From Cellvibrio sp. (lineage in GTDB: Bacteria; Pseudomonadota; Gammaproteobacteria; Pseudomonadales; Cellvibrionaceae), in assembly GCA_003524365.1 (NCBI GenBank), contig DQHS01000332.1, positions 1 through 21,473 of the forward strand: DNA of 21,473 bases, written 5' to 3'. Position 1 is the first letter of the stretch. Every line of letters starts with the position of its first letter. A program made the position numbers and the translations under genes. Of this stretch, positions 7,811 to 16,371 are shown piece after piece. The notes under the pieces are model-generated. The model was not told the origin of the DNA and did no database searches. It worked only from the letters and a program-made list of their open reading frames with translations.

Positions 7811-8428
7811 CTATTGGGCAGGCTTTACATCGCCACAGTCGCCCCCCAACCATTTCCCTTCCATCTTAAATGTCATCGTCCGCTTTTCACCATTCATAAC
7901 ATGAACCATTTTTCCTGTGCCTGAATAATGCTTGGGCGAATGAAAGTTAACTTCACTCTCTCCCGTCGCTTGCTCTTCGCCCGAGCAAACATAAGTAGAT
8001 TTAAATCGGGTAGCGCTGATTTTTGTAATCGTCGACTTACAACCATCGACATCATCCGGCAGCTCACCGCGATCAATTTCAGCTTGGGTAATGCAACTTT
8101 TCACGTTGGAGCCAGACGAAGAAATCTGCACCTGATCATTATTAAAACTGACACCTTCCTCTTTAATTTCCATACCAGATTGAGCCATTATCGCCTCCAT
8201 TTGCTTGCGCTGCTCGGGCGGCATATTGGCAAACTGTTCCTTCATTTGCTCCATAGCGACCTTCATTTGATCAGTCTGTAGCGCCTGCATTTCTTTGGCG
8301 CTATCGGCATCCCAGGTCACCGTGTTTTCCCACAGTCCAGCTTTCATATCCACCTTGATAGGCTCTGCCTGCGCTGGCAAAACCGTTGCACTTATAACCA
8401 CAACCAATAATGACAATAGATTTTTCAT
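7811..8428 (-). CDS. Exported DUF3617 family protein
   Basis: Protein of 205 residues with a Sec signal peptide (1-21, cut after PAQA). The mature start KVDMKAGLWENTVTW matches the strand that opens DUF3617 proteins, which are periplasmic and of unknown function. A Met/Gln/Glu-rich helical insertion (about 45-85, with QMKEQFANMPPEQRKQMEAI) follows. The C-terminal half holds three cysteines (C113 or nearby, then two in DGCKST and YVCSGE) plus a final CGDV, perhaps forming disulfides. AAGGAG (8437-8442 in plus coordinates) stands 8 bases before the ATG. It lies 75 bases downstream of the GH2 gene on the same strand with no clear terminator between, so it may be the last gene of the GH95-GH2 unit, though no role in glycan use is known. 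Confidence 0.82.
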   Translation of the reverse strand: MKNLLSLLVVVISATVLPAQAEPIKVDMKAGLWENTVTWDADSAKEMQALQTDQMKVAMEQMKEQFANMPPEQRKQMEAIMAQSGMEIKEEGVSFNNDQVQISSSGSNVKSCITQAEIDRGELPDDVDGCKSTITKISATRFKSTYVCSGEEQATGESEVNFHSPKHYSGTGKMVHVMNGEKRTMTFKMEGKWLGGDCGDVKPAQ

Positions 8429-8503
8429 AACTCAGTCTCCTTGAAGAATGTAGGTGTCAATTTATATACAAGACTAGATGAATATAACATTAACGCATAC
8501 AAG

Positions 8504-11365
8504 TCAGTGCGAACCATTCATAAGCGAGGGCAAATTACCTACATAAAAATATACTTCTGTTTGATACCACTGCCCCAGGCGCGGAACAGCATTTTGCTCG
8601 CCTTCCGGACCATGCGCAGTGGCTGTATCGAACTTTGTACCTATAGGTGCAAAGCCGTGTAATAAGGATATATCTCCAGCCGGAAATTCCACCTTTGTCG
8701 TCATGGGGTTTTCACTTTCGCCGCGCGCTTGTTTAGGTGTGAGCATGCGCAAATTAATATTGGCGTCGTTGATTAACAACGTCAATGGCAATTCACCCGT
8801 AGTTATTCCAGCCCAATACACATGATCGTGAAAACCCTTAAATTCCGGATAATTCCACGACAGGCCGGTTACTGTATCGTTGTAATCTTTTTTCCAAACC
8901 CCATATTCAACCCCCTTAGTACGATTTTTCCACACGCGATAAGGCCCCTTACCTAACCAACGCATGGACTTCACTTGTGCTTCCGGATAGTCAAAAGTCA
9001 CGCCCAAATAATCAGCTTTAGTGCCACCTTTCATTTGGTAGGCATAAGTTAATTTAAGCCAGCCATTGCTTTGCAACCGCCACTCAATTTTGCGCAGCTC
9101 ACCATCATATTCAGCAGCAACAATTGCATCCTGATGCTCATTGTAAGCGCGAATCGTCTTAAGTCGTCCATCTCCGCTCACTAAACGCGGCCCATTGTGT
9201 AGCGATAACGTTTTATCGTCGCGGCGAATAGATTGCAGGTATCCCGTCGATTTTTTAATTGCCACACGTAGATTTTTATTGCTCAATTCAAATGTGTCTT
9301 TGTGCTCTGTAAATGAAGAGGAAGAAAGCAACTCGCTGTTGTAAGCTTGCGCACTTGTCGCTATTTTTTGTGGCTCGGAAATCATCCAGGACCAGGTGTA
9401 AATATCCTCGCCCCGGGTATTTTTTGCGGTGAGATAAAATACATCCGCTGCGTGCCAGTCTTTAGGTAAATCAACCACCATCTGTCCGCGTTCACCCGGT
9501 GAAACGGATGGAGATTTAATCTTGCCCTCACTCACCAACACATTGTCTTGATTGCCTGCCCCTGGCTGGGGGAAGTTCATCAACTTCCAACTGAACTCAA
9601 TTTGAGTAAGATTGGTAAATTCATAGCGATTCTCCACCCACAATTTACCCAAAAAGTTTTCAGGTAGCTGCTCTTGTTCAGACAGCGGAAAATACACTGG
9701 AGACCAAATTTCTTTAATCGCAAAAAAACTGCCTTCTTTTTCACGATAAGGACCAACAATACCATCGGGAGCGCGATTGCCTGCGACGTCAATTTTTCCA
9801 CCTTGATCAGCCCGCACTATGCCTTCATCAGCAAAGGCCCAAATAAACCCACCGGCACTCAGCGGATTGCCAAGCATTTTATTCCACCAGTCATTTAAAC
9901 CGGCCGCCGCACCACCATCGTATAAGCCGTGCAAAAACTCAGTCGGCATAAAAACATCTTTGCCGTCAAATAAACGCCCAGCGCAGCAATTGAGCGGCTC
10001 GTAGTGCGCGGTATTGATTCCACCAAATAATCCCCAAGGGTGAATAAGTGGACGCTGCTGCGTATCCCACTGCGCAAAGTCATCATCTAATTCAGTATTC
10101 CATCCACCTTCATTGCCGTTAGCCCACATAATTACCGATGGATAATTGTGGTCGCGCAAAATTAATTCTTCCACCAAAGGTTCGCCCGCTGTTGTGCTGT
10201 ACGCCTGCTGCCAACCTGTTAATTCATTTATTACATACAGACCCAACTCATCGGTCACCTCTAAAAAATGTTGGTCAGGTGGATAATGGGCCATGCGTAC
10301 AGCATTCATATTCATTTCTTTCATCAAGCGCACATCTTCATAACTTAGCGTTTTGCTGGTAGTACGCCCCGAATCTGGCCAGAAAGAATGGCGATTAGAA
10401 CCTTTTAAGCGCACCTTTACGTCGTTCACATAAAGACCATCGCCCTTACGCAACTCCACGGTACGAAATCCAATAATTTGCTCGACCTGATGAATGACTT
10501 TTTTCCCATTTAATAAATTCACTTGTAAGCGATAGCGTTGGGGATTTTCAGCTGACCATGGAATGATATTTTTTATGGTTGCTGAGAGAGTCTTTGTAGC
10601 CGCAGCAGATTCACTACCAGAATTAAGTGCAACTGAAAAAGCCTTACCCAGGTTTTTACCATCGAGGGTTTTGATCTGTGCGGTGATTTTATTGCTGGAC
10701 TGGGCTTTATTGTCAGGCTGCAATGCATTAACCCAAACCTGCACGTGAATAGCACCAGTATGCTTTGCATCCACTGCAATGCGCTCAATATGCTTCTGTG
10801 GTTTTGCTTCTATCCATACTGGACGATAAATACCACTGAATAACCAAAAATCCGCACTGCGTTCAGCTCGATTAATAGACTCGTCCGCCGAAAAACGGTT
10901 TACTTTAACTTCAAGTAAATTCTCCTGGCCAATATTAACAAATTCACTAATGGCATAACTGAATTGATAAAAACCGCCGCGATGTACCGGCCCAACCAGC
11001 TTGCCATTGATTTTCACTTCTGCATCAGTCATCACCCCGCCGAATACTATACGCAGATCTTGCCCGCGCCATTCTGGTGGAGCATTAAACCGCGTGCGAT
11101 ACAAACCCTCTGAATCCGGCGCATTGCCCTGCTGCCAGTCGCTCCAATAGCGATAAGTGCCAAAGCCCTGCATCTCCCAATTAGAGGGAACAGGAATTGT
11201 CTTCCACTCGCCGCTGTTGCGACCACCATTGACTTTAAAATCCCATGGCACAGTATTGTCTTTATCAAGACCACTCAGGTAATGAAACTGAGTTTGCTGA
11301 GCGAATGCAGGCAAAGCCAGACATGAAAGCAGCAACGCAAAAAGTCGGATTAAGATAATTTTCAT
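8504..11365 (-). CDS. Exported GH2 beta-galactosidase-like glycoside hydrolase
   Basis: Protein of 953 residues with a signal peptide (1-22, cut after PAFA). It follows the LacZ layout: GH2 sugar-binding domain with SEGLYRTRF and DAEVKINGKLVG (about 50-190), immunoglobulin-like domain (about 190-305), TIM barrel (about 305-590) and a C-terminal beta-galactosidase small-chain-like domain (about 680-945) with LGKGPYRVWKNR. E419 in WANGNEGG is the expected acid/base. E476 in MPTEFLHGLYDGG is the likely nucleophile, in a variant context. The exact sugar is inferred; beta-galactosidase is the best fit given the adjacent fucosidase, since fucose often caps galactose. The gene lies 51 bases after GH95, presumably the same transcript. 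Its Shine-Dalgarno is weak. Beta-glucuronidase or beta-mannosidase activity is less likely from the domain plan. Confidence 0.85.
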   Translation of the reverse strand: MKIILIRLFALLLSCLALPAFAQQTQFHYLSGLDKDNTVPWDFKVNGGRNSGEWKTIPVPSNWEMQGFGTYRYWSDWQQGNAPDSEGLYRTRFNAPPEWRGQDLRIVFGGVMTDAEVKINGKLVGPVHRGGFYQFSYAISEFVNIGQENLLEVKVNRFSADESINRAERSADFWLFSGIYRPVWIEAKPQKHIERIAVDAKHTGAIHVQVWVNALQPDNKAQSSNKITAQIKTLDGKNLGKAFSVALNSGSESAAATKTLSATIKNIIPWSAENPQRYRLQVNLLNGKKVIHQVEQIIGFRTVELRKGDGLYVNDVKVRLKGSNRHSFWPDSGRTTSKTLSYEDVRLMKEMNMNAVRMAHYPPDQHFLEVTDELGLYVINELTGWQQAYSTTAGEPLVEELILRDHNYPSVIMWANGNEGGWNTELDDDFAQWDTQQRPLIHPWGLFGGINTAHYEPLNCCAGRLFDGKDVFMPTEFLHGLYDGGAAAGLNDWWNKMLGNPLSAGGFIWAFADEGIVRADQGGKIDVAGNRAPDGIVGPYREKEGSFFAIKEIWSPVYFPLSEQEQLPENFLGKLWVENRYEFTNLTQIEFSWKLMNFPQPGAGNQDNVLVSEGKIKSPSVSPGERGQMVVDLPKDWHAADVFYLTAKNTRGEDIYTWSWMISEPQKIATSAQAYNSELLSSSSFTEHKDTFELSNKNLRVAIKKSTGYLQSIRRDDKTLSLHNGPRLVSGDGRLKTIRAYNEHQDAIVAAEYDGELRKIEWRLQSNGWLKLTYAYQMKGGTKADYLGVTFDYPEAQVKSMRWLGKGPYRVWKNRTKGVEYGVWKKDYNDTVTGLSWNYPEFKGFHDHVYWAGITTGELPLTLLINDANINLRMLTPKQARGESENPMTTKVEFPAGDISLLHGFAPIGTKFDTATAHGPEGEQNAVPRLGQWYQTEVYFYVGNLPSLMNGSH

Positions 11366-11416
11366 AATTTATTTTCTCTAAAACGAATAAATAGCTATTT
11401 TTTACGCTAGTCGATA

Positions 11417-13885
11417 TCAGCGCTTTTCAATCCAAATATAATCTTGCCCTGCCTTGGTAGCGACATCCACCAGATAGCTATTTTCCAATGACAATTGCGG
11501 CAAAACTTTATTGGTATTTTTCAGAGGCTTCTTAATCTGTGCTTGTTGATAGAAAGGATTAGGATTCTCACCACGCGCACTTTTAGCCTTAAATGATTGC
11601 ACCTTTGGCAAAGGTGAATAAGTACGCAAACGTAAATTTCCGCCGAGGCGAGAATGTATTTTTAATTCCCGAATCTGGCCATTTTCCCAGCGCATATCCA
11701 CTAAAAACCCACCCCGCATCACCAAACCGGTCACGGCACCTGTCGGCGGCTCTTGCGGCAGGGCTGGCAATAGATGCACGGCACCATCATGGCTTTGTGC
11801 CAACATTTCAGCCATACCTGAAGTAAATCCAAAATTACCATCAATTTGAAATGGTGGGTGCGCATCAAACATATTGGGGTAAGTACCGCCGCTTTCGGAC
11901 ACGCTGCCATCGGGCGTCAACGCCGGTTTTATTTGATCGCGCATTAACTTAAATGCGCGGTCGCCATCCAACAAACGCGCCCACAAATTAATTTTCCAAT
12001 TCATCGACCAACCCGTTGACGGATCTCCACGCTGCTCCATGCTCACTCGCGCCGCACTGAATAACTCAGGCGAGCGCAGCGGCGATATTTGGTTGCTCGG
12101 ATAAAGGCCATACAGATGCGACACGTGGCGATGCTTATCTTGCGGATCATCCCAGTCGTGCAACCATTCCTGTAGCTGATGATATTTTCCGATCTGCATC
12201 GGCGGCAAGCGCGAGAGTAATTTTTTCCAAACTGGAATACGATTTTTATCTTCACCGAGAATAGTGGCTGCGGCGATAATATTGGAAAACAAATCAAATA
12301 GGAGCTGGTTATCCATAGTCACACCGGCAGCGATTTTTGTGCCTGTTAACTTGGGGGCATTTTCGGGTGACATAGAGGGCGATACGATGAGCCACTTCTT
12401 ATCGGGCGATTCAATTAGAAAATCCTCAAAAAAAGTGACTGCTGATTTCATAACAGGATAAACATCGGCTAAATACTTTTTGTCGCCGCTGTATAGATAT
12501 TTTTCCCACAAATGCTGACTGAGCCAAGCGTTACTGGTTGGCCATGCGCCCCAGGTACTATCAATTCCGCCAGTGACGCGCCAGATATCGGTATTGTGGT
12601 GCGCCATCCAACCCCGTGCGCCATACATGGTTTTAGCGCTCTCTCGCCCGGTTATCGCAAGCTCTTTCACCATGGTGATTAAGGGTTCGTGCAGCTCACT
12701 TAATTGGGTCACTTCTGCTGGCCAGTAATTCATTTCCGCATTGATATTCAACGTGTATTTACTATCCCACGGCGGATCTTGCCGGTGGTTCCACAGGCCT
12801 TGCAAATTTGCCGGCTGCCCACCGGGCTGTGAGGATGAGATTAGTAAGTAACGACCAAACTGGAAATACAGACTGGCCAACTCCGGGTCATGGCGCCCAG
12901 CAAATAAACGAATGCGTTGATCCGTGGGTTCATGCGCAAATTCGCCTTTGCCCAGATTCAGGGTTACGCGATCAAAATACTGCTTATAAAAATTGCTATG
13001 TGCTGCTTTACGCGCGCTGTACTGCTGGTTATTCATCTGTTGCTTGGCTTTCGCCAAATAGTCTTGCGCGCGCAATAACGCATTCGCACTTATATCCTTA
13101 TAGTTAACAAAATTGGTTGCCATTGAAATCAGAATCACGGCGGAATCTGCATCGCTAACCAGAATGCGATTATCTCGCTGAATAAGACTGCCGCCACTCG
13201 AACTCACATTCAATAGCGATGCGAGCTTAACCTGACCTTTTATTCCTTCGTGATCATTGGATTGAACTTGCATCGCAACAGTACCGGCATCTTGTTGGGA
13301 AAAAATCGGTTGTGACGGATGAGATAAGCGCGCACTAAAATTGAGCTGCCCCGCTTTGCTTGCACTGAGCTTAACAACGACAACTTGATCCACAAAAGAA
13401 CTGAATACTTCACGGGTATAAACCACATCGTTTACTTGATAGCGTGTTGTCGCAACCGCGTTGGCTATATCAAGCTCACGGTAATAATTGCGATATTCTT
13501 TATGCGTAGGAAACTCCAAATGCAGATTGCCCGCCGTTTGATAGGGCATGCCATTGGAGCCCTGACTGGTAATATGTTTTGCGGCCAGCGCTTCGGCAGC
13601 GAGATAATCGCCCGCAGTAATAAGCCGACGAATCTCCGCCAGCGATTCTAACGCCGCTGGATTGAGGTTGTTGTGCGGACCACCAGCCCAAAACGTATTT
13701 TCGTTGAGTTGGATATTGTCATTAACGGGATCGCCATAAACCATCGCCCCCAATCGGCCATTACCCAAGGGTAAGGCCTCTTCCCATAGCGACGCTGGCT
13801 GCGCATACCAAAGTTTATTTAATTGCTTGGCGCCCGCGTTCAGGCTGCTGCACATCAGTAACACGGTAATAACCAGTAATTTCAT
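11417..13885 (-). CDS. Exported GH95 alpha-L-fucosidase
   Basis: Protein of 822 residues with a signal peptide (1-19). The family signature is clear: N-terminal LWYAQPASLWEEALPLGNGR (25-44) with NIQLNENTFWAGGP (57-70), and an (alpha/alpha)6 catalytic domain. The inverting machinery known from Bifidobacterium AfcA is matched by N380 and N382 in YTLNINAEMNYWPAE, general acid E508 in SPSMSPENAP, and D682 in HPPFQIDGNFG. GH95 enzymes release alpha-1,2-L-fucose from galactose (xyloglucan, milk-type oligosaccharides); some act on alpha-L-galactose. GGAG (CTCC at 13894-13897 in plus coordinates) precedes the ATG. It heads a unit with the GH2 gene and has its own promoter-like region behind the terminator of the SGNH esterase gene. 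The nearby L-fucose catabolic genes support fucosidase activity. Confidence 0.94.
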   Translation of the reverse strand: MKLLVITVLLMCSSLNAGAKQLNKLWYAQPASLWEEALPLGNGRLGAMVYGDPVNDNIQLNENTFWAGGPHNNLNPAALESLAEIRRLITAGDYLAAEALAAKHITSQGSNGMPYQTAGNLHLEFPTHKEYRNYYRELDIANAVATTRYQVNDVVYTREVFSSFVDQVVVVKLSASKAGQLNFSARLSHPSQPIFSQQDAGTVAMQVQSNDHEGIKGQVKLASLLNVSSSGGSLIQRDNRILVSDADSAVILISMATNFVNYKDISANALLRAQDYLAKAKQQMNNQQYSARKAAHSNFYKQYFDRVTLNLGKGEFAHEPTDQRIRLFAGRHDPELASLYFQFGRYLLISSSQPGGQPANLQGLWNHRQDPPWDSKYTLNINAEMNYWPAEVTQLSELHEPLITMVKELAITGRESAKTMYGARGWMAHHNTDIWRVTGGIDSTWGAWPTSNAWLSQHLWEKYLYSGDKKYLADVYPVMKSAVTFFEDFLIESPDKKWLIVSPSMSPENAPKLTGTKIAAGVTMDNQLLFDLFSNIIAAATILGEDKNRIPVWKKLLSRLPPMQIGKYHQLQEWLHDWDDPQDKHRHVSHLYGLYPSNQISPLRSPELFSAARVSMEQRGDPSTGWSMNWKINLWARLLDGDRAFKLMRDQIKPALTPDGSVSESGGTYPNMFDAHPPFQIDGNFGFTSGMAEMLAQSHDGAVHLLPALPQEPPTGAVTGLVMRGGFLVDMRWENGQIRELKIHSRLGGNLRLRTYSPLPKVQSFKAKSARGENPNPFYQQAQIKKPLKNTNKVLPQLSLENSYLVDVATKAGQDYIWIEKR

Positions 13886-13922
13886 TGTAAAAACTCCGCA
13901 CTTTTATTTACTTTTACTCTCT

Positions 13923-13949
13923 TTTATAGCAAAGCGGTGAGCCTGTCGA
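13923..13949 (-). promoter_or_regulatory. Candidate sigma70 promoter of the GH95-GH2 unit
   Basis: The minus strand has TCGACA (13949-13944), a 15-base spacer, then an extended -10 TGCTATAAA (TATAAA at 13928-13923), about 38 bases before the GH95 ATG. The spacer is short but the extended -10 is good. The -35 part lies inside a GGTGAGCCTGTCGAA segment that resembles dispersed genomic repeats, so it may be coincidental. Confidence 0.4.
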
Positions 13950-13966
13950 AAACAATTACTTATCTT

Positions 13967-13995
13967 AAAAAAAATCGGCGCACAAGGCGCCGATT
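13967..13995 (-). terminator. Intrinsic terminator of the SGNH esterase gene
   Basis: On the minus strand, a perfect 9-base stem AATCGGCGC/GCGCCGATT (13973-13981 with 13987-13995, loop of 5) is followed by eight T. It starts 6 bases after the stop codon. It separates the catabolic gene block from the GH95 unit. Confidence 0.92.
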
Positions 13996-14001
13996 CAAGT
14001 T

Positions 14002-15312
14002 TTACTTTAACAACCGTTGCAAATACGGCTCTAACGCCTTGGCCCAAAGCCCATAACCCTGTTCATTGGGGTGCAATAAATCCGGCATAATTTCTTTAGG
14101 TAACACACCCTCTTTGGTTAAAAATACGGAATTAATATCCGCAAAAAATATTCTCTTATCATCAGCGTAATCTTTAATAATAGAATTCAGGCCGTTGTTA
14201 ATTTTACGCAAATGACCGTCAGGCTTTTCATCGCGCGGAAACACAGCTAATAACAGTATTTTCGATTGTGGCAAACGCTGCTGCAACTCATTGAGCAAGT
14301 TTTTAATTCCTGCAGCAGTAGTCGCCGGATTCTCATGGCGATGACCAGTATTGTTAGTGCCGATCATCATCACCACTAGCTTGGGAGCCATATTCTCAAG
14401 CGCACCATGTTGTAAACGCCACAGCACGTTCTCAGTGCGGTCACCGCCAAAACCTATCGCGAAAGCATTGCGGTTGGCATAGTGCTTTTCCCACACAGGG
14501 GCACCTTCTTTTTCCCAACCCTGAGTGATGGAATCGCCGATAAACAGCAAATCAATTTTTCCACTTTTTTCTTTAATGGCTTTGGCATCTGCCAGTTTTT
14601 GTTCGTGACGCGGCAACCACCAATCGATTGACCACCATTCGTTCAACATACTCGGCGTGACCGATACGGTTTTGTAATCCGGGCATGTTTGCAGGCTTAC
14701 GCCTTTGGGAGTTTGGATTAACAATTCCACATTGGCGACGGCCACTTCACCTGCTCCGCCGACTTCCAAAGCAAACGGCATGCTCGTCGCGGAGAAATTA
14801 TCTTGCTCTTGCTTGAAGCAACTCAGCGGCATATAGATTTTTTGCCAACCTTTGCCAATCAAATCGCGCGCGGCCATGGTGAATGGCACTACGCGATCAC
14901 AAGCTTCTTTTTGGCATTCCATTTTGAAAGAGACACCACCTTTCGCCAGCTCGATAATATTAATATCGAGCGCCAACACACCGGTTTTTATGTGCGCTGT
15001 GAGATCAAGTGGTTCACCGGATTCAAGTGTCATGCCGGCACGCCATGTATCTTTCCAAGTAAATGTCAGCGCATCTTTCTTCACATCTTTATCAGTGACA
15101 ACCGCTTTAACATCGCCTTTCGGTAGCGCAACAGATGCACCACTGAGAACTTGTTGTTGTTCGTAGTTCTCAATAAAAACCTGCCATGACTTTAACGGAC
15201 TCGCCTTATATAGGACTATATTGGATGTTTGGGCGGCGTGGGCGGAAAGAAATGTGGTAACAATGAAGGCAGTGATAAGGCCGAGTACGGCTAATTGATT
15301 GAATTTTTTCAT
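14002..15312 (-). CDS. Exported SGNH/GDSL hydrolase with N-terminal beta-sandwich domain
   Basis: Protein of 436 residues with a signal peptide (about 1-26, cut after AHA). Residues 30-205 form a beta-rich module with LTFTWKDTWRAGM (82-94), paired cysteines (MECQKEACDR, 131-140) and GKGWQKIYMPLSCF (153-166). It resembles the C-terminal ExoP/galactose-binding-like domain of GH3 glucosidases, so carbohydrate binding is likely. Residues 250-436 are the SGNH catalytic domain: S261 in IGDSITQGW, G290 in GFGGDRTENVLW, N320 in IGTNNTG, D411 and H414 in DLLHPNEQGY, matching the PAF-acetylhydrolase-like branch. A carbohydrate acetylesterase role is inferred from the neighbours; xyloglucan acetylesterases (CE20) combining SGNH and accessory modules are known from Xanthomonas, but I cannot confirm that family here. 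A 192-base gap with an inverted repeat separates it from the FAH gene upstream. Confidence 0.86.
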   Translation of the reverse strand: MKKFNQLAVLGLITAFIVTTFLSAHAAQTSNIVLYKASPLKSWQVFIENYEQQQVLSGASVALPKGDVKAVVTDKDVKKDALTFTWKDTWRAGMTLESGEPLDLTAHIKTGVLALDINIIELAKGGVSFKMECQKEACDRVVPFTMAARDLIGKGWQKIYMPLSCFKQEQDNFSATSMPFALEVGGAGEVAVANVELLIQTPKGVSLQTCPDYKTVSVTPSMLNEWWSIDWWLPRHEQKLADAKAIKEKSGKIDLLFIGDSITQGWEKEGAPVWEKHYANRNAFAIGFGGDRTENVLWRLQHGALENMAPKLVVMMIGTNNTGHRHENPATTAAGIKNLLNELQQRLPQSKILLLAVFPRDEKPDGHLRKINNGLNSIIKDYADDKRIFFADINSVFLTKEGVLPKEIMPDLLHPNEQGYGLWAKALEPYLQRLLK

Positions 15313-15348
15313 TGGAGATATTCTCTTTAATTTTTATGAGTTGTAATT

Positions 15349-15487
15349 GTAGGTTGCTGGTGAGCCTGCGAACCGCAACATAACCATACCCAATACCAAA
15401 CCAAAATCCGATTCAAAGCGCCATTGGATTTTTTGGTTGGCGCGGCAAGATGGTCATGTTGCGGTTCGTTCCTCACCAGCAACCTAC
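15349..15487. repeat. Long imperfect inverted repeat, MITE/REP-like, between SGNH and FAH genes
   Basis: Arms 15349-15387 and 15450-15487 are complementary over about 38 bases: 16 outer bases match exactly, then an unmatched 3-4 bases, then CGAACCGCAACAT exactly and ACCAT after one mismatch. Weaker pairing continues inside (AACCAAAA with TTTTGGTT). The element fills most of the intergenic gap. It resembles dispersed non-coding intergenic repeats. It could also dampen transcription into the esterase gene, but has no clean T-run. Confidence 0.8.
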
Positions 15488-15504
15488 GAAGCACTTCGAA
15501 AAAA

Positions 15505-16353
15505 TTATTTCGCGTTAACCACAACCTGCTTCTGCGCCCCCATCCCTTCAATACCCAACTCCACCACATCACCTTCATTTAAATACAGCGGTGGTTTTTG
15601 TCCGAGGCCAACACCGGGTGGGGTGCCGGTGCTAATTACATCACCGGGCTGCAAACTCATAAATTGGGAGAGATAGTGCACTAAAAATTGTGGGCCAAAA
15701 ACCATTTGATCGGTAGAACCATTCTGGAAAGTTTTACCATTTACTTTTAGCCACAAATGTAAATTCAGTGGATCAGCAATTTCATCTTTAGTCACTAAAT
15801 AGGGGCCGATTGGGCCGAAGCTGTCGCAGCCTTTGCCTTTATCCCACTGGCCACCCGGGCGCTCCAATTGAAAGTTACGTTCCGATACGTCGTTAATGAC
15901 GCAATAACCGGCGATATAATCCATCGCCTCATCCAACTCAACATAACTCGCAGGTTTACCGATTACGATTCCCAACTCCACTTCCCAATCGAGTTTGGTG
16001 GAGTTGCGCGGTTTTATAATATTGTCATTGGGACCAGTGATAGCACTTGTTGCTTTCATGAAAACCACAGGTTCCGATGGCACAGCAACACCTGACTCTG
16101 CAGCGTGATCGGCATAGTTCAAACCGATACAAATAAACTTGCCTACATTATTCACACAGGCACCAAAACGCACTGGTTCATTGACTAGGGGCAGTGAATT
16201 AATATCCAGACTCGCGATTTTTTTCAGCGATTCTTCGCTCAGGGTTTTTCCGTTAATATCGGAAACGACCGAACCCAATTCACGGACTTTCCCATTGCTA
16301 TCCAAAATTCCCGGGCGCTCTTGGCCAACATTTCCGTAACGAAGTAATTTCAT
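15505..16353 (-). CDS. FAH-family hydrolase, probable 2,4-diketo-3-deoxy-L-fuconate hydrolase
   Basis: Cytosolic 282-residue protein of the fumarylacetoacetase superfamily. AGGAA (TTCCT at 16361-16365 in plus coordinates) precedes the ATG by 7 bases. GLNYADHAAESG (77-88) is the usual loop, and E124, E126 (WEVELGIVIG) and D155 (VINDVSERNFQ) are the metal ligands; LERPGGQWDKGKGCDSFGPI (163-182) and TGTPPGVGLGQ (242-252) complete the active site. This LERPGGQW-type subgroup includes 2,4-diketo-3-deoxy-L-fuconate/L-rhamnonate hydrolases and proteins often labelled ureidoglycolate lyase. With the SDR gene 18 bases upstream, it most likely cleaves the diketo acid to pyruvate and L-lactate, ending the oxidative L-fucose route. 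L-rhamnose as a substrate cannot be excluded from this protein alone. Confidence 0.86.
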   Translation of the reverse strand: MKLLRYGNVGQERPGILDSNGKVRELGSVVSDINGKTLSEESLKKIASLDINSLPLVNEPVRFGACVNNVGKFICIGLNYADHAAESGVAVPSEPVVFMKATSAITGPNDNIIKPRNSTKLDWEVELGIVIGKPASYVELDEAMDYIAGYCVINDVSERNFQLERPGGQWDKGKGCDSFGPIGPYLVTKDEIADPLNLHLWLKVNGKTFQNGSTDQMVFGPQFLVHYLSQFMSLQPGDVISTGTPPGVGLGQKPPLYLNEGDVVELGIEGMGAQKQVVVNAK

Positions 16354-16371
16354 AAATAAATTCCTAAAAAA

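Noticed and set aside
7928..8281. Plus-strand frame of 117 codons opposite the DUF3617 gene
   Set aside because: It is antisense to a gene with signal peptide, family motif and good ribosome site, and has no features of its own.
15349..15487. Intrinsic terminator after the FAH hydrolase gene
   Set aside because: The arms are far apart (loop over 60 bases) and no T-run follows on the minus strand; a dispersed repeat fits better.
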